Shown here: positions 35,839 to 44,907 of the stretch, one piece after another
Numbering within the stretch: position 1 is the first letter of the stretch
Layout of the letters: each line of letters opens with the position of its first letter
Virus record (IMG/VR): IMGVR_UViG_3300036770_001978
Coordinates: 1 to 64,000 of that record
Origin: a virus
Reading direction: 5' to 3' (one strand)
Length of the DNA: 64,000 nt
The notes under the pieces: generated by a model
Databases searched by the model: none
Told to the model about the DNA's origin: nothing
What the model saw: only the letters and a program-made list of their open reading frames with translations
Made by a program: the position numbers and the translations under genes

Positions 35839-38800
35839 ATGGCCTCCATGTTCCCGGACGGGCTGTTTCCGCAGGAGCGCAAGCGTTCTCGCGGATACAT
35901 CCCGCTGCTTGACGACGCCTTGCTGGCTGACGAGCCGGTCGAGGAAGATGCCGTCACGCCGCAGGAGCGAGCCTCCGTTCTGTCAGAGATTGGTGCCGTA
36001 ACCGGCGGCACACTGTCCCGAGTCGGTGATGCACTCGCGGCGCCCGGCGACTACCTGCGTGGTGCCCTTGCTGGCAAGACGGGCGAGCGGGTCACGGGCC
36101 GGGAACTGAACCGGATGGCCGGGCTGGCTGGGCCAGAGGACAACTGGTTCAACTTCGCGGGCGGGCTGGCAACCGAACTCGTCACCGATCCGTTGTCCAT
36201 GCTCAGTGGTGCGTCCAGAGCCCTGACCCCAGCCGGTAAGGCTGCGGCGAAGTTGGCTGGGCCTGTTGGAAGCCTGCTCGATACGGCCCCGACTGCCCTG
36301 ACCCGGAAGGCGATCTCCACCGGGATGGCCGACGATCTCCTGCCAGCCGTCGCCAGACGCACCAAGAAGCAACTGGAGGCCACTGGACGGACGCTCAGTA
36401 CCTTTGACCCGGCAACCATCGGTCGGCCGCTGTACGGCACCAGGACGGCTCGCAGGGCAGGGACGCTGGACGACCTCATCAAGTACGCCGACGACCCGAA
36501 GGCGGCGGAGGAGTCTGCCCGCCAGTTGCTTGGGGACGCCCAACTTGCCCAGATTCGCAACCAGCCGCTCGCCAAGTCCTTTGGCTTGGGCCTGCCGCTG
36601 GGCGATCCGCTGGTGGTGGGCGACTGGCTTGGGAAGGGCTTTGGCGACACATACGCCGACGTGCTGGACTCCGTTGGTCAGGCGTACCGCTGGAGTCCTC
36701 TTGGTCGCGGGATGGCTGCGGGCTTTGACGCCCGCGTCGGCGGCAAGATCGACGCAGAGGAGCAGATCACAAACATCGCCAACTTCCAGGCCCGCAAGGT
36801 TGGCGGTGGTGCGGCGACGGCCGAACACACCCTGCAACTGGCCCGCCTACAGCAAGCCCACCCAGAGGTGTTTGGCGACGAGACTGGGAACCGCGCACTG
36901 GGCCGATACGTCGAGGGGCCGAACGCCAGGACTCCTGCCGATGTGGCCTATGTGGAGAGCCGTCCGCAACTCAAGGCATACGCCGACTGGTGGATGACAA
37001 ACCGCGAACGCATGCTCAGTGAGTCGCGGCAGATGGGACTCAACGCTGCCCCGCTGACCGATGCGTACGGCATCGAGTACCTGCCACGCCGAGCCGAAGC
37101 GTCCCTGGAGATGGAGGCTCGCAGCAACCGGAAGGTCGGTGACGCCCTGTCCGCGTTCACCACCGACGCCCTGCGGCGGACCGATGCCATGCAGGTTCCA
37201 GGAGGCCGGGACACGATCATCGACCTGTCTCGTGACACGCAGGTGTCAGGCGGCAAGCGGCTGCTCACCAACGACGAGGATGCCGCCGCGTACATTCGCG
37301 ACAAACTGAACGCGATGGTCAGTCCCGGCCAGCCGCAGGTCGGCATTTCGCAGGCTCGCCACATTGCTCGCATCCTCAACAAACTCCCAGACAACGTGGT
37401 GCAGAAGGCACCGCTGTTCGGCCAGCATCCGACCGAGATGATCGGTTCGTACATGCGAAACAAGGGCGAGTCGCTGGGAACGGCGCGGACGCTCTACGAT
37501 TCGCTCGCCACGTTCGCCGTGAACGAGCCGTACAACACGGTGTCTGGCGGAAGGCACATCTCCCTTCAGACGGCCCTCCAGCGACTCGGACTCAAGACGT
37601 ACGACGACGCACTGGACGACATCTTTGAGGTGCTGCCGGATGGCACGTCTCGCACGATCCCGCAGCAGCAGGGAGCCGCCGCCCAGATGCGGGAGCGGCT
37701 CGCCAATTTGTTGGGCAAGGACGCCGACGAGATCAACCTCAATCAGTTCTCCATCCCGGAAGAACACATCAACCGGCTGACTCGTGCCAAAGACCTGTAC
37801 AGCACTGGCGAGGCGTCTGGCGCGTTTCTGAAGTACCTCGACTCCTACACGCAGGCATGGCGTGGCTCGATCTTGGCGTGGCCCTCACGAGCAGTGCGCG
37901 ATCTGTATTCGGGAGCGCTTAGCAACTGGCTGGAAGGGGCGCTCGACCTGGATTCCGTCCGTGCCGCAAAGGCGCTGGTCATGGAAGGCCCAGACAGCGA
38001 GAAGTTCCGCCGCACGCTCGCCTCCATTCCCCGCTACGCCAACGACGACGGGCTGGCCCAGTTCTACGCCGACCTATCCAGCACCGGCCTTGTCAGTAGC
38101 GGCTCGGTCAGCGACCTGAGTGCCAGCGTCACCGGCCAGCGGGCACTGGACAACATCATCGGATCCGACCCGATCAGCATGTCGTCCATCGGCCGCGAAC
38201 TGGGCAAGGGATGGAATCGGCAGGACTTCTTCAACTGGCGATCCAAACTCAACCCGCTGGCCGAGCAGACCAATCCACTGCTGCGTGCAGGCGAGCGGTT
38301 GAACTCCCTGAGCGATGGCGTCAACCGCCTCACCGGATACCTGTCGCTGCTCAAGCAGGGATACGATCCGATGGCTGCGGCGGCAGCGATGAAACGCGCC
38401 CACGTCGATTACTCATCCCTATCCGGGATGGAGAAATCGCTGCTGAAGGCGGTTTTTCCCTGGTACTCGTACCAGAGCAGGATTTTCCGCGAAGTGCTGC
38501 GGCAACTCGCAGAGCGGCCGGGCGGGCGGTACGGACAACTCATCCGCGCCACCGAAGCGGTGCAGGACGAGGGCGAGGACACCTACATCCCGTCTGGCCT
38601 GCGGTCGCAGTTCGCCTTCCCGATCCCGGAGGTGTTCGGCGGCGTTCCTGCGCCGGGCACGCAGACCTACTTGACCGACATCGACGCACCGGGCTTCGAC
38701 CAGATCAACATGATCGAGACTCCGGGAACGATTGGCGGCATGGCGTCTGGGACGGCACGGCAGATCGCCATGCAGACGCATCCCGGCATCCGCATGATCG

Positions 38801-39318
38801 CGGAGGCGGCGTTTGGCAAAGACCTGTTCACCAACCGCCCGCTCTCCGAAGCGACCTCCTCGCTCGACGCCATCGCTCGTGCCGTGAGCGGCAACCCGTA
38901 CGCTGACGTGCCAACCGTCATCGAGAAGCCCGTCGAGTCCCTGCCGTTCGTTGGCCGTCCGCTGTACGTCGCCCGCTCGCTGCTCGATGATCGCGGAGGT
39001 CAGTCGCTCTCGCATCGCGTCGGCAAGACCACCTTGAATGCCCTGTCCGGAATCAAGATCCGTGACGTGGCCCAGCAAGACGCTCTCGCGGATGCCGTGC
39101 GGCAGATCGAGGAGTCCATCGACCCGTACACCCGTGAGTTCAAACAGACCTACATCCCCGAGCATCTCCAGCCGGGCGTGCCGCAGTGGGCGTTGCAGCG
39201 GATGGCCGTCTCCCGAGCGCTTGGTCGCGAACGTCGCGAGGCTCGGAAGAAGGTCGGCGAGAAGAAGAAGCCCAAGAAGCGGAAGTCGGACACCAGTGGC
39301 ATCTCCCTATTTGAGTAG
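35839..39318 (+). CDS. giant internal virion / polyvalent-type protein
   Basis: A 1159-residue protein. The central and late parts resemble large phage polyvalent proteins: AFLKYLDSYTQAWRGSILAW near residue 660 and MEKSLLKAVFPWYSYQSRIF near 865, the latter like the FPF/FxxF region of LPD38-type domains, with IPSGLRSQFAFPIPEVFGG after it. The C-terminus is strongly basic (RREARKKVGEKKKPKKRKS). It probably enters the cell with the DNA. It converges with the integrase gene, overlapping by 12 bases. Confidence 0.7.
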   Translation: MASMFPDGLFPQERKRSRGYIPLLDDALLADEPVEEDAVTPQERASVLSEIGAVTGGTLSRVGDALAAPGDYLRGALAGKTGERVTGRELNRMAGLAGPEDNWFNFAGGLATELVTDPLSMLSGASRALTPAGKAAAKLAGPVGSLLDTAPTALTRKAISTGMADDLLPAVARRTKKQLEATGRTLSTFDPATIGRPLYGTRTARRAGTLDDLIKYADDPKAAEESARQLLGDAQLAQIRNQPLAKSFGLGLPLGDPLVVGDWLGKGFGDTYADVLDSVGQAYRWSPLGRGMAAGFDARVGGKIDAEEQITNIANFQARKVGGGAATAEHTLQLARLQQAHPEVFGDETGNRALGRYVEGPNARTPADVAYVESRPQLKAYADWWMTNRERMLSESRQMGLNAAPLTDAYGIEYLPRRAEASLEMEARSNRKVGDALSAFTTDALRRTDAMQVPGGRDTIIDLSRDTQVSGGKRLLTNDEDAAAYIRDKLNAMVSPGQPQVGISQARHIARILNKLPDNVVQKAPLFGQHPTEMIGSYMRNKGESLGTARTLYDSLATFAVNEPYNTVSGGRHISLQTALQRLGLKTYDDALDDIFEVLPDGTSRTIPQQQGAAAQMRERLANLLGKDADEINLNQFSIPEEHINRLTRAKDLYSTGEASGAFLKYLDSYTQAWRGSILAWPSRAVRDLYSGALSNWLEGALDLDSVRAAKALVMEGPDSEKFRRTLASIPRYANDDGLAQFYADLSSTGLVSSGSVSDLSASVTGQRALDNIIGSDPISMSSIGRELGKGWNRQDFFNWRSKLNPLAEQTNPLLRAGERLNSLSDGVNRLTGYLSLLKQGYDPMAAAAAMKRAHVDYSSLSGMEKSLLKAVFPWYSYQSRIFREVLRQLAERPGGRYGQLIRATEAVQDEGEDTYIPSGLRSQFAFPIPEVFGGVPAPGTQTYLTDIDAPGFDQINMIETPGTIGGMASGTARQIAMQTHPGIRMIAEAAFGKDLFTNRPLSEATSSLDAIARAVSGNPYADVPTVIEKPVESLPFVGRPLYVARSLLDDRGGQSLSHRVGKTTLNALSGIKIRDVAQQDALADAVRQIEESIDPYTREFKQTYIPEHLQPGVPQWALQRMAVSRALGRERREARKKVGEKKKPKKRKSDTSGISLFE

Positions 39319-40131
39319 CGCCGGCACGCACGGGATGTCCCTTCGCACCTGCGACCAGTCGATGTAGCACCGCTCGGCAAGTCCAGGCGTCTTGTGACCG
39401 AGATGCAGCCGACCCTTGCCGGGATTCTCCATCTCGATGTGGGTGGCCCCGCTGCGGCGTAGCCACTTCGATGAGCCCGAGAACTTGATGGAGCGCAGGT
39501 ACTTCCGCATCCGCCGCCGACCTGAGTTCCTCGACATCACCCACCCCAGCACGCGGCCATCGGGTGACCGCGCCAGCATCTCCTGGACGGCCAGCAGGCA
39601 GGGCTGGCTCATGATCTTGACGTGCGGCTCGCCGGTCTTGTGCTGCGACCAGCGGACGGTTCCGGCGTCAAGGTCGAAGTCATCTTGCCGCATCTCCCAC
39701 AAGTCCCCCTGCCTCGCACCCGTTTCGTACCCCAGCAGCATCCAGCACCGCAGGAACAGGCCGACCGTCACCCGCTTCCGCCGCACCTCTTTGGTGAAGC
39801 CGAACGTCCCCTTGACAGCCGTACAGCACTGTTCTATAGTCCACGCCCGAGTCGGACGCCGGGCGACTTTGATCTTGACGATTCCGCGTGGCGGTCGATC
39901 AACTGCTTCGGTTTCGTAGGCCCATTTCCAGATGCCCACGAGAATCGCTCGCTCGGTCGCTGCGGTAATCGAAGCCACCTCGACGATTCGCTTTTGCAGA
40001 TACGTGTTGATGGCATCGACTGACATGGTGCGACAGGCCGAGCAGACAGCACGGACATTTCGGGCGTAGTCAGGACTGACGGATCGGGAGCGTAGGTATC
40101 GCTCCACCAAAACATGGAGGTTCTTGCACAT
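39307..40131 (-). CDS. int: tyrosine recombinase (integrase)
   Basis: A 274-residue tyrosine recombinase that would integrate or excise the phage genome. Catalytic residues visible: Arg140 in YETGARQGDLW, Lys165 in SQHKTGEPH, box KWLR at 222-225 (Lys replaces the usual His, Arg225 kept), His246 in HLGHKTPG and nucleophile Tyr256 in CYID. The start MCKNLHVLVE at 40131 is preferred; an extension of 28 residues is possible but looks disordered. An SAM-like N-terminal domain fits. A plus-strand promoter lies inside it. Confidence 0.93.
   Translation of the reverse strand: MCKNLHVLVERYLRSRSVSPDYARNVRAVCSACRTMSVDAINTYLQKRIVEVASITAATERAILVGIWKWAYETEAVDRPPRGIVKIKVARRPTRAWTIEQCCTAVKGTFGFTKEVRRKRVTVGLFLRCWMLLGYETGARQGDLWEMRQDDFDLDAGTVRWSQHKTGEPHVKIMSQPCLLAVQEMLARSPDGRVLGWVMSRNSGRRRMRKYLRSIKFSGSSKWLRRSGATHIEMENPGKGRLHLGHKTPGLAERCYIDWSQVRRDIPCVPALLK
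39812..39840 (+). promoter_or_regulatory. near-consensus sigma-70 promoter antisense inside integrase
   Basis: TTGACA (39812-39817), a 17-base spacer and TATAGT (39835-39840) on the plus strand, inside and antisense to the integrase gene. It points to the recombination operon that begins about 450 bases downstream. A match this good is uncommon in G+C-rich DNA. Confidence 0.65.
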
Positions 40132-40227
40132 GGTTGCCCCACTTGATGTGAGGGGTGGATTTTCTGGATGCGAAACCGACTTGCAACTCGGCGGCGCATC
40201 CGGAAAGTCTGGCACCCCTCAGATGGA

Positions 40228-40299
40228 GCCCCTACAAGCAGCATGTACGGCCCGTGATTCCGGGTCGCACGAGGAGCATGTAGGGGCCGTGATTCGGCG
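40228..40299 (+). repeat. direct and inverted repeats in the int/recE divergent gap
   Basis: A 35-base-period direct repeat: AGCATGTACGGCCCGTGATTC from 40240 and AGCATGTAGGGGCCGTGATTC from 40275. GCCCCTACA (40228-40236) is inverted relative to TGTAGGGGC (40279-40287). The gap separates integrase from the RecE-like gene, so these may be operators or integrase arm sites (attP candidate). The second copy covers the proposed GTG start at 40289. Confidence 0.6.
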
Positions 40300-41110
40300 T
40301 GGAGAAGCGAACGCCGAGTATCACGCCAATGAAACCCACAGGTCGTGCAGCCGAGTCCGTACGCTCCTTGACTCGCCTGTCCTGTACTACCAGCGGTACA
40401 TCGCCAAGACCCTGCCACCGTTCTCCAGCAGCGCCACCGATCACGGCACGCTGCTGCACTCGTGGCTGGAACTTGGCGACGACTTCCTTGAGTCGCTGGT
40501 CGTTCCTCCACCTTCCACCCTAACGGCCACCGGGCTCGTAGGCAAAGAAGCGGAGAAGTGGGCCAAAAACGAGGCTCCGGAAGGGGCCATTGTCGTGTCT
40601 CCGAAGGAGCGAGCCCAGATCGTCGCGGAAGTGGCGGCGATCAAGAACAACCCCGCCGCCTCTGAACTGCTGTCCAGGCCAGCCGAGCATGAACTCGGCG
40701 TGTACTGGGAGTCGTCGGACGGCCACCGGCTCAAGTGCCGGATCGACCTGCTGACTCAGGACGGCATCGTCGTTGACCTCAAGACCACCCGCGAGGCAGA
40801 CATCCTCGCGGACTTCTGGAAGTCGGTGATGTCGTTCCGCTACCACCTCCAGGATGCGTGGTATCGGTGCGGGATGGAGGCGATGGGGCTGGAGCCGCAG
40901 CCGCTCCGCTTCATCGTCATCTCCACTTCTCTTCCTCACGACTGTCAGGTCGTGACTCTGCCTGCGGCTGTGGTCGCAGAAGGTCGGCGTCTCATGGATG
41001 CCGCTCTGGCTGAACTTCGTCTTCGTGAAGACCTTGACTGGTGGTTGCCGGAAACACACGGCGAGGTCGTTGAACTCCAATTTCCGGCTCATGTTCTGGG
41101 GAGAATCTGA
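40289..41110 (+). CDS. RecE/exonuclease VIII-like PD-(D/E)XK nuclease
   Basis: About 273 residues. The N-terminus NAEYHANETHRSCSRVRTLL followed by LDSPVLYYQRY, then HGTLLHSWLE, LKCRIDLL, VVDLKTTREAD and YHLQDAWYRCGM are the ordered motifs of RecE-like (PF12684-type) nucleases; Asp, Asp and Lys of the active site are present. It would resect DNA ends to give 3' tails for the annealing protein next door. GTG 40289 fits the family's start, but its ribosome-binding site is poor; ATG 40223 is an alternative. Confidence 0.85.
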   Translation: MIRRGEANAEYHANETHRSCSRVRTLLDSPVLYYQRYIAKTLPPFSSSATDHGTLLHSWLELGDDFLESLVVPPPSTLTATGLVGKEAEKWAKNEAPEGAIVVSPKERAQIVAEVAAIKNNPAASELLSRPAEHELGVYWESSDGHRLKCRIDLLTQDGIVVDLKTTREADILADFWKSVMSFRYHLQDAWYRCGMEAMGLEPQPLRFIVISTSLPHDCQVVTLPAAVVAEGRRLMDAALAELRLREDLDWWLPETHGEVVELQFPAHVLGRI

Positions 41111-41111
41111 A

Positions 41112-41765
41112 ATGACTTCGGTAATCGCAGAGTGGCCCGCAAGCAGCGGGCATCTCGACAAACTGTTTGAGGCCAAGAGCAAGGCGCTGGGCGCGATGAA
41201 GAACGCACCTCGCACCAGCAAGAGCCACTTCGGCAAGTACGCCGACTTGGCGACGGTCATCGACACGATCCGGAAGCCGCTGGCCGACAACGGCCTCGAC
41301 GTGATTCAGTGCTTCGTGCCGTACGACGAGAACTACGTCATGCTGGTCACGACGCTGGGTCACTCGTCAGGGCAGTTCATCCGGTCGTTCCTGCCCATCA
41401 AGGCATCGCTCCAGCCGCAGCAACTTGCGGCGACGGCGACCTACCTCAAGCGGGTCGAACTCGCTGCCATCGTGGGGTGTGCGGCGGAGGACGAGGACGA
41501 CGGTGACACGGCACAGCGGGCCGCTATCGCATCGGCCATCACCGACGAGCCCAAGATCGAGAAGGCGCTGATCGCCAACATTCGGGCCGCGAAGGACGAG
41601 GTGGCAGTGCAGAGCGTTCTCGGCCGCGTCGAGCGGGGCGTCGAGGGTGGGCAGTTGTCGGCCGCTGCGGCGGAGCGGGTGCGGCTCGTGGCCGCTGACT
41701 GCGTGGCGAAGTTCGCCAAGCCGTCCGCCAAGAAGGAACAGCGGGAGCCGGTGGCGGCTTCTTGA
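41112..41765 (+). CDS. ERF-type single-strand annealing protein
   Basis: A 217-residue protein. GAMKNAPRTSKSHFGKYADLATVIDTIRKPLADNGL and the QLAATATYLKRVELAAIVGC...EDEDDG block are typical of the ERF family. It would anneal complementary strands made by the nuclease directly upstream, giving RecA-independent recombination. ATG 41112 is two bases after the nuclease stop, with a GGGGAG site. Confidence 0.9.
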   Translation: MTSVIAEWPASSGHLDKLFEAKSKALGAMKNAPRTSKSHFGKYADLATVIDTIRKPLADNGLDVIQCFVPYDENYVMLVTTLGHSSGQFIRSFLPIKASLQPQQLAATATYLKRVELAAIVGCAAEDEDDGDTAQRAAIASAITDEPKIEKALIANIRAAKDEVAVQSVLGRVERGVEGGQLSAAAAERVRLVAADCVAKFAKPSAKKEQREPVAAS

Positions 41766-41839
41766 TCGGAACTGGCAGGGAAGGGCCACCTCCTCAGCGG
41801 CACGCCGGATGCCGTCCTCCCATCCGGCACTTTCAAACC

Positions 41840-42178
41840 ATGACTCCAGACATTCAACGCTACATCACGCTGGCTCAGGGCGTTTCAGCGCATGCCCAAG
41901 CGGAGACGCTGAATCCCGAGACGGCCGTGCAGTTTTGCAAGGTCATCCTCCCGGCATTGCTGGTGGAGATCGAACTGGCCCAGCGGGTAGACGCTCGTCT
42001 CTCGCAGATGTTCCCGGCTCCGCAGGCCCAGCCGCAGGAGTGTGCGGCGACCGTGTGCAGCAGCCGGTGGTCGGCCACGCCCTCCGACAAGTCGCGGAAG
42101 GCCAAGAAGAAGTCGGCCAAGCGTGCCACCAAGAAGTCCAAGAAGAAGGAGGGCAAGGATGTCCACGCTGCTTCGTGA
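41840..42178 (+). CDS. hypothetical protein with Lys-rich tail
   Basis: A 112-residue protein. The N-terminal 60 residues are helical (DIQRYITLAQGVSAHAQAET ... CKVILPALLVEIEL); the last 35 are Lys/Ser/Ala-rich (RKAKKKSAKRATKKSKKKEG), suggesting nucleic-acid binding. Its 3' end overlaps the helicase start by 20 bases, so it could be a helicase or annealing partner. Confidence 0.65.
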   Translation: MTPDIQRYITLAQGVSAHAQAETLNPETAVQFCKVILPALLVEIELAQRVDARLSQMFPAPQAQPQECAATVCSSRWSATPSDKSRKAKKKSAKRATKKSKKKEGKDVHAAS

Positions 42179-43682
42179 CTACCAGCGGTCTGCCGTAGCC
42201 GCCGTGTGCCGTGCCGCCAAGAGCGGTCAGAAGCGGATCGTCGTGTGCCAGCCGGTCGGCTCCGGCAAGACGGAGGTTATGGCGGAACTGTGCCGCATCG
42301 CACGCTATCCGCTGATGGTGGTGCCGCTCATCGACCTCATGCGTCAGGGCCGGGATCGCCTGGAACTGCGGCTTGGCGAGCGGTGCGACATCGAGCAGGG
42401 CGGCAACTTCGCGGAGAGCATCGAGGGTCTGCGGCGTCGGGTGATCGTCGGATCCCGAGACAGCCTGCTCTCTAGCGGCCGGTACAAGGCGACGGCCTAT
42501 GAGCGGGTGTCGCTGGTGCTGGTGGACGAGTGCCATGTCGGCATGACGCCACGCATGGAGGAGATGCTCCGCTGGTTTGAAGATCGCGGGGCGACCATCG
42601 TGGGCTTCTCCGCCACCCCGTACAAGGGCAAGGGCAAGGCGTTGCGGTACTGGCCCCGCCCGCAGGTCGTGTACTCGCTGATGGACGGCATCAACGACGG
42701 CTACCTCATCGGCCCCAAGTGCTTTCTCAGCGAGGCCAAGTCGTTTGACCTGACGCTGGTGGACGACGAGGCCGGATGCTGGAACAAGTCGCAACTGGCG
42801 GCGGTACTCACGGCCGAACACTTCGCCCAAGAGGTCACGAGCCTTGTGCTTTCGACCTACCGGAACCAGCCGTCCGTCATCTACGCCTGCAACCGCAGGC
42901 AGGCGGAACTGTTCTGCGACGTGTTCGCCCGCTACCAAGCGCGGGTCAGCCTCGTCCACTGCCGACAGAATCCGGAGGAGCGGAAGGCCCACATGGACGC
43001 CTTCCTGGCTGGCGACACGAAGATCATCGTGAACGTCGGCATCTTGGGGTACGGCTGGGATTTTCCAGCGCTCCGAAACATCTATATGGCCGCTCCGACG
43101 CGCTCGCTTTCACGCTACGAGCAACGTCTCGGGCGCGGAACACGTCCGCTTCCAGGCATCATCCGCCCAGAGATGAGCCGTGACGAGCGTCTGGTGGCGA
43201 TTGCTGCCAGCGAGAAGCCCCACTTCAACATCTACGACATCACCGACAGCAGCCGGTCGCACCAACTGCTCAATGCCCTGCAAGTGCTGGACGCCAAGAG
43301 CAGGCTCAAGGTGAAGCGAAGAGAGCGGATGGCCGCATCGCTGTCGATGGAGGGCACCAGTGCCGTCGATGCGATCCGTGAGGCCGATGCCGTCGATCTC
43401 GCTGAACTGGAAGCCCAAGCGCAGGAGATCATCGAGAAGCGGAAGCGTCTCATCGTCGGCGTGAACTTCGACCACTCGACACGCGACCTGTTCTCCGAGC
43501 CGGAGGGCAAGAAGAAGCGTGGCTGGCGGATGATGTACGGCAAATACAAGGGCGTCACTCTCGACTCCATCCCGGAGGGCTACCTCTCGTGGGTGCTGGA
43601 TGCACAGAAGAAGGAGACGCCGTTCAAGTCTGCGGTTCGGAGGGAACTGAGCCGCCGCAAGGAGAGCCCTGCGTCCCGGTAG
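42159..43682 (+). CDS. SF2 helicase with C-terminal DUF3820-like domain
   Basis: A 507-residue protein. Walker A PVGSGKT (32-38), DECH (123-126), FSATPYKG (150-156) and motif VI QRLGRGTRP near residue 330 define an SF2 DNA-dependent ATPase. The last 40 residues (MMYGKYKGVTLDSIPEGYLS ... VRRELSRR) resemble DUF3820, normally a separate small protein. ATG 42159 has an excellent GGAGGGCAAGG site. Probably works with the RecE/ERF pair or in replication restart. Confidence 0.88.
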   Translation: MSTLLRDYQRSAVAAVCRAAKSGQKRIVVCQPVGSGKTEVMAELCRIARYPLMVVPLIDLMRQGRDRLELRLGERCDIEQGGNFAESIEGLRRRVIVGSRDSLLSSGRYKATAYERVSLVLVDECHVGMTPRMEEMLRWFEDRGATIVGFSATPYKGKGKALRYWPRPQVVYSLMDGINDGYLIGPKCFLSEAKSFDLTLVDDEAGCWNKSQLAAVLTAEHFAQEVTSLVLSTYRNQPSVIYACNRRQAELFCDVFARYQARVSLVHCRQNPEERKAHMDAFLAGDTKIIVNVGILGYGWDFPALRNIYMAAPTRSLSRYEQRLGRGTRPLPGIIRPEMSRDERLVAIAASEKPHFNIYDITDSSRSHQLLNALQVLDAKSRLKVKRRERMAASLSMEGTSAVDAIREADAVDLAELEAQAQEIIEKRKRLIVGVNFDHSTRDLFSEPEGKKKRGWRMMYGKYKGVTLDSIPEGYLSWVLDAQKKETPFKSAVRRELSRRKESPASR

Positions 43683-43690
43683 GAGGCCGC

Positions 43691-44092
43691 ATGAGCGAAG
43701 GATCGCCCGATGAGCGTTTCGTATCACAAATCGGCGTGGCAATGGCTGTGGAGCGGCTGCTTCGGGCAGGCTTCCACGTTGCCGTGCCCATTGTGGACGA
43801 CGGCTACGACCTGCTGGCCTTCGATGTCCGCCGCTGCTGGCGCATCCAGGTCAAGGCGTCGTCGTCTCGCGGCGTCAATCGCTCCCGGATCCGCATCGGC
43901 AGGGGTCACGCGAAGCGGTCTGTCTACGACCCTCGCCACGTTGATGCGTTCGTCCTCGTCAACACACGGACGAGCGCCGTCATGTGCGTTCCCGTGTCGG
44001 AAACACACGGCAGGAAGTGGTTTTCATGGCTGGCTGCTGACAAGTGGTCAGACATGGGCGTCCTGCGGCAAATCAAAACACAGCGCTGTTGA
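43691..44092 (+). CDS. PD-(D/E)XK endonuclease-like protein
   Basis: A 133-residue protein; ATG 43691 with GGAGG upstream. The pattern ERLLRAGFHVAVPIVDDGYD ... WRIQVKASSSRG gives a catalytic-like Asp and Gln-Val-Lys (IQVK) as in small PD-(D/E)XK and intron-associated nucleases. A DNA cleavage or resolvase role is likely; target unknown. Confidence 0.75.
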   Translation: MSEGSPDERFVSQIGVAMAVERLLRAGFHVAVPIVDDGYDLLAFDVRRCWRIQVKASSSRGVNRSRIRIGRGHAKRSVYDPRHVDAFVLVNTRTSAVMCVPVSETHGRKWFSWLAADKWSDMGVLRQIKTQRC

Positions 44093-44357
44093 TTTTCTCG
44101 TATCGGTCAGCGCTCAAGAAATGAAAACGGTCGAGCCTAAACAAACCGCCCTGGACCGAATCGGGCGGCTGAGTGGTGACGGCACGAAATCCGGGCAACG
44201 GGCAGGTATTCGATCCTGCAACAACGCTACGTCCCGGTGGTTTGCTGAGGACAGGGCCAAATAAGGCCGTTCACCGCTACCCGCACAGGGTTGCTGACGC
44301 AGGGCTCCCGGCCCTTCTCAGCACGGAAGCGGTACGGACATAGGGAGCGGTGGAAAG
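44093..44357. other. 265-base intergenic region
   Basis: No gene I can support. It contains one hairpin CCGCCC/GGGCGG (44146-44168, loop 11) and a second small dyad GGCC/GGCC near 44246. It separates the recombination genes from small accessory genes and may contain a promoter or terminator; no clear -35/-10 pair is visible. Confidence 0.5.
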
Positions 44358-44627
44358 ATGGCGAAAGACTTGGTGCTTCTCCGGTACACGGACAGCAGCG
44401 GCGAGAAACTCGCGGCCATGTGCCGCCCGAGCGAGGGCGTGGATGTGCTGCGGGAGGTGATCGGGGAGGAGACGGACGAGGATCGTCAGTGGTTCTCGCA
44501 GGAGCATAAGTCGGCGGTGGTGATCGACACGAGCGGCACGGTGGTGGTGACCTCTGCGGAGGACTTGACGCTGCTGTCGTTCTGGTTCTCCGTCGCCGCC
44601 CAGTGGCTCAAGACGCACGGAGGTTGA
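44358..44627 (+). CDS. hypothetical small protein
   Basis: An 89-residue alpha/beta protein (DLVLLRYTDSSGEKLAAMCR ... TVVVTSAEDLTLLSFW). No known family. Good ribosome-binding site GGAAAG before ATG. First gene after the intergenic gap and probably the head of a new operon. Confidence 0.55.
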   Translation: MAKDLVLLRYTDSSGEKLAAMCRPSEGVDVLREVIGEETDEDRQWFSQEHKSAVVIDTSGTVVVTSAEDLTLLSFWFSVAAQWLKTHGG

Positions 44628-44628
44628 T

Positions 44629-44907
44629 GTGTCCGATTTCACGAAAGGAGTGGTGGTCATGGCTGGATTCATGTCGCAGGCATTGAGTGTGTTGCTGAAG
44701 GAGAACAAGGAACTGGTGGATGCCGCAAAAAGGCTGGGCGGGCTGGCCGCTTGTCGTCAGGAGACGTTTGAGCACAGCGTGGACTTGAACACGAAAGAGG
44801 AGTCGCATCGGTACGTCATCGCGTTCGCCACTGAGGAGGACGCAGAGAACTTTGCCCATGCCGTGTGGGACATCGTGGATTTGACAGCGGAGGAGGGCGA
44901 TGAGTGA
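44629..44907 (+). CDS. hypothetical small protein
   Basis: A 92-residue GTG-started protein with an amphipathic N-terminal helix (GVVVMAGFMSQALSVLLKEN) and an alpha/beta C-terminal half (SHRYVIAFATEEDAENF). It overlaps the next gene by 8 bases. No recognised family. Confidence 0.55.
   Translation: MSDFTKGVVVMAGFMSQALSVLLKENKELVDAAKRLGGLAACRQETFEHSVDLNTKEESHRYVIAFATEEDAENFAHAVWDIVDLTAEEGDE

Noticed and set aside
40124-40288. Longer start for the RecE-like nuclease
   Set aside because: The extra residues are not family-like and overlap the repeat cluster and integrase start; kept only as an alternative.
44168-44227. tRNA-like fragment (GAGTGGTGACGGCACG D-loop-like and ATTCGATCCTGC T-arm-like)
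   Set aside because: Acceptor stem does not pair and the T-loop is 8 bases; not a plausible tRNA.
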